Shown here: positions 63,942 to 64,000 of the stretch, piece by piece | Layout of the letters: each line of letters opens with the position of its first letter | Position numbering within the stretch: the first letter of the stretch is position 1 | From: Bacteroidota bacterium | GTDB lineage: Bacteria; Bacteroidota; Bacteroidia; Bacteroidales; F082 | Length of the DNA stretch: 64,000 nt | Reading direction: 5' to 3' | NCBI GenBank assembly: GCA_020444415.1 | Contig: JAHLLA010000001.1 | Coordinates: forward strand, 496,001-560,000 | Translations under genes and position numbers: made by a program | Notes under the pieces: model-generated | What the model was told of the DNA's origin: nothing | The model's database searches: none | Seen by the model: only the letters and a program-made list of their open reading frames with translations

Positions 63942-64000
63942 TTATTTAGCAAGATGCACATCCAATTGTGGGAATGGGATGCTTAAACCTTTCTTATCAG
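63942..64000 (-). CDS. C-terminal end of an MscS-type mechanosensitive channel (partial)
   Basis: The reverse strand carries an open frame running off the right edge of the window and ending in TAA at 63942-63944. The visible end reads DKKGLSIPFPQLDVHLAK. The GI/LxIPFPQxDVH motif is the typical end of the MscS small-conductance channel cytoplasmic domain. Only about 18 residues are visible. Confidence 0.7.
   Translation of the reverse strand, partial: DKKGLSIPFPQLDVHLAK

Noticed and set aside
1-64000. CRISPR array, tRNA or rRNA genes, prophage
   Set aside because: No regularly spaced identical repeats with spacers, no tRNA cloverleaf, no rRNA and no phage structural genes were seen.

Overview
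The window comes from the chromosome of a Bacteroidota (Bacteroidetes) bacterium. Four things point there: gliding genes gldE and gldD in the order mutY-ssb-gldE-gldD; three secreted proteins with a C-terminal sorting domain of the type IX secretion type; a carboxypeptidase-regulatory-domain TonB receptor next to an HYC/CC/PP protein; and many upstream regions carrying the Bacteroidetes -7 box TAnnTTTG instead of an E. coli -10 box. I cannot name the species.

Layout. 38-10697: fatty-acid degradation genes (acyl-CoA synthetase, membrane Fe-S oxidoreductase, enoyl-CoA hydratase, 3-hydroxyacyl-CoA dehydrogenase, thiolase), interrupted by a reverse-strand metal-related operon (HYC/CC/PP protein, TonB receptor, secreted HMA protein). 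10698-13900: a small accessory patch with an exported truncated globin, a three-domain AraC regulator, a broken second copy of the thiolase 3' end, and an unknown gene framed by a perfect 13-bp inverted repeat. 13910-18198: an ECF sigma / anti-sigma / DUF4097 / DUF2807 / outer-membrane-protein operon. 18332-22964: ElbB, nitronate monooxygenase, acyl-CoA dehydrogenase and EtfBA, which complete the beta-oxidation set. 23050-28779: helicase, a REP-associated transposase (RAYT) surrounded by REP-like palindromes, a PAP2-like protein and sigma-54. 28946-45689: housekeeping genes (asnS, RluA-type synthase, DAHP synthase-chorismate mutase, corA, gldD, gldE, ssb, mutY, HU, a 29-residue ribosomal-type peptide, RNase G, a USP-SPOR-USP operon, ruvB, queG, a sodium symporter, tadA). 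45690-46260 has no gene but holds a promoter, several hundred bases rich in GNRA-type hairpins, and a strong terminator; I read it as an unidentified structured RNA gene of about 425 nt. 46269-63865: dnaG, a two-component system, two paralogous T9SS-exported arylsulfotransferase-like proteins, a serine hydrolase, an unknown secreted protein, an AlkD-like glycosylase, a T9SS-exported M1 aminopeptidase, a TolC/HlyD efflux pair and tsaB. The tail of an MscS-type channel gene runs off the right edge.

How the genes work together. Acyl-CoA synthetase, acyl-CoA dehydrogenase, EtfAB, the membrane Fe-S oxidoreductase (EtfAB to menaquinone), hydratase, dehydrogenase and thiolase make a full beta-oxidation cycle coupled to the quinone pool. 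The most unusual items are the putative structured RNA (45831-46256), the RAYT/REP locus (25581-26676), and the globin/AraC patch with its thiolase remnant and shared half-sites.
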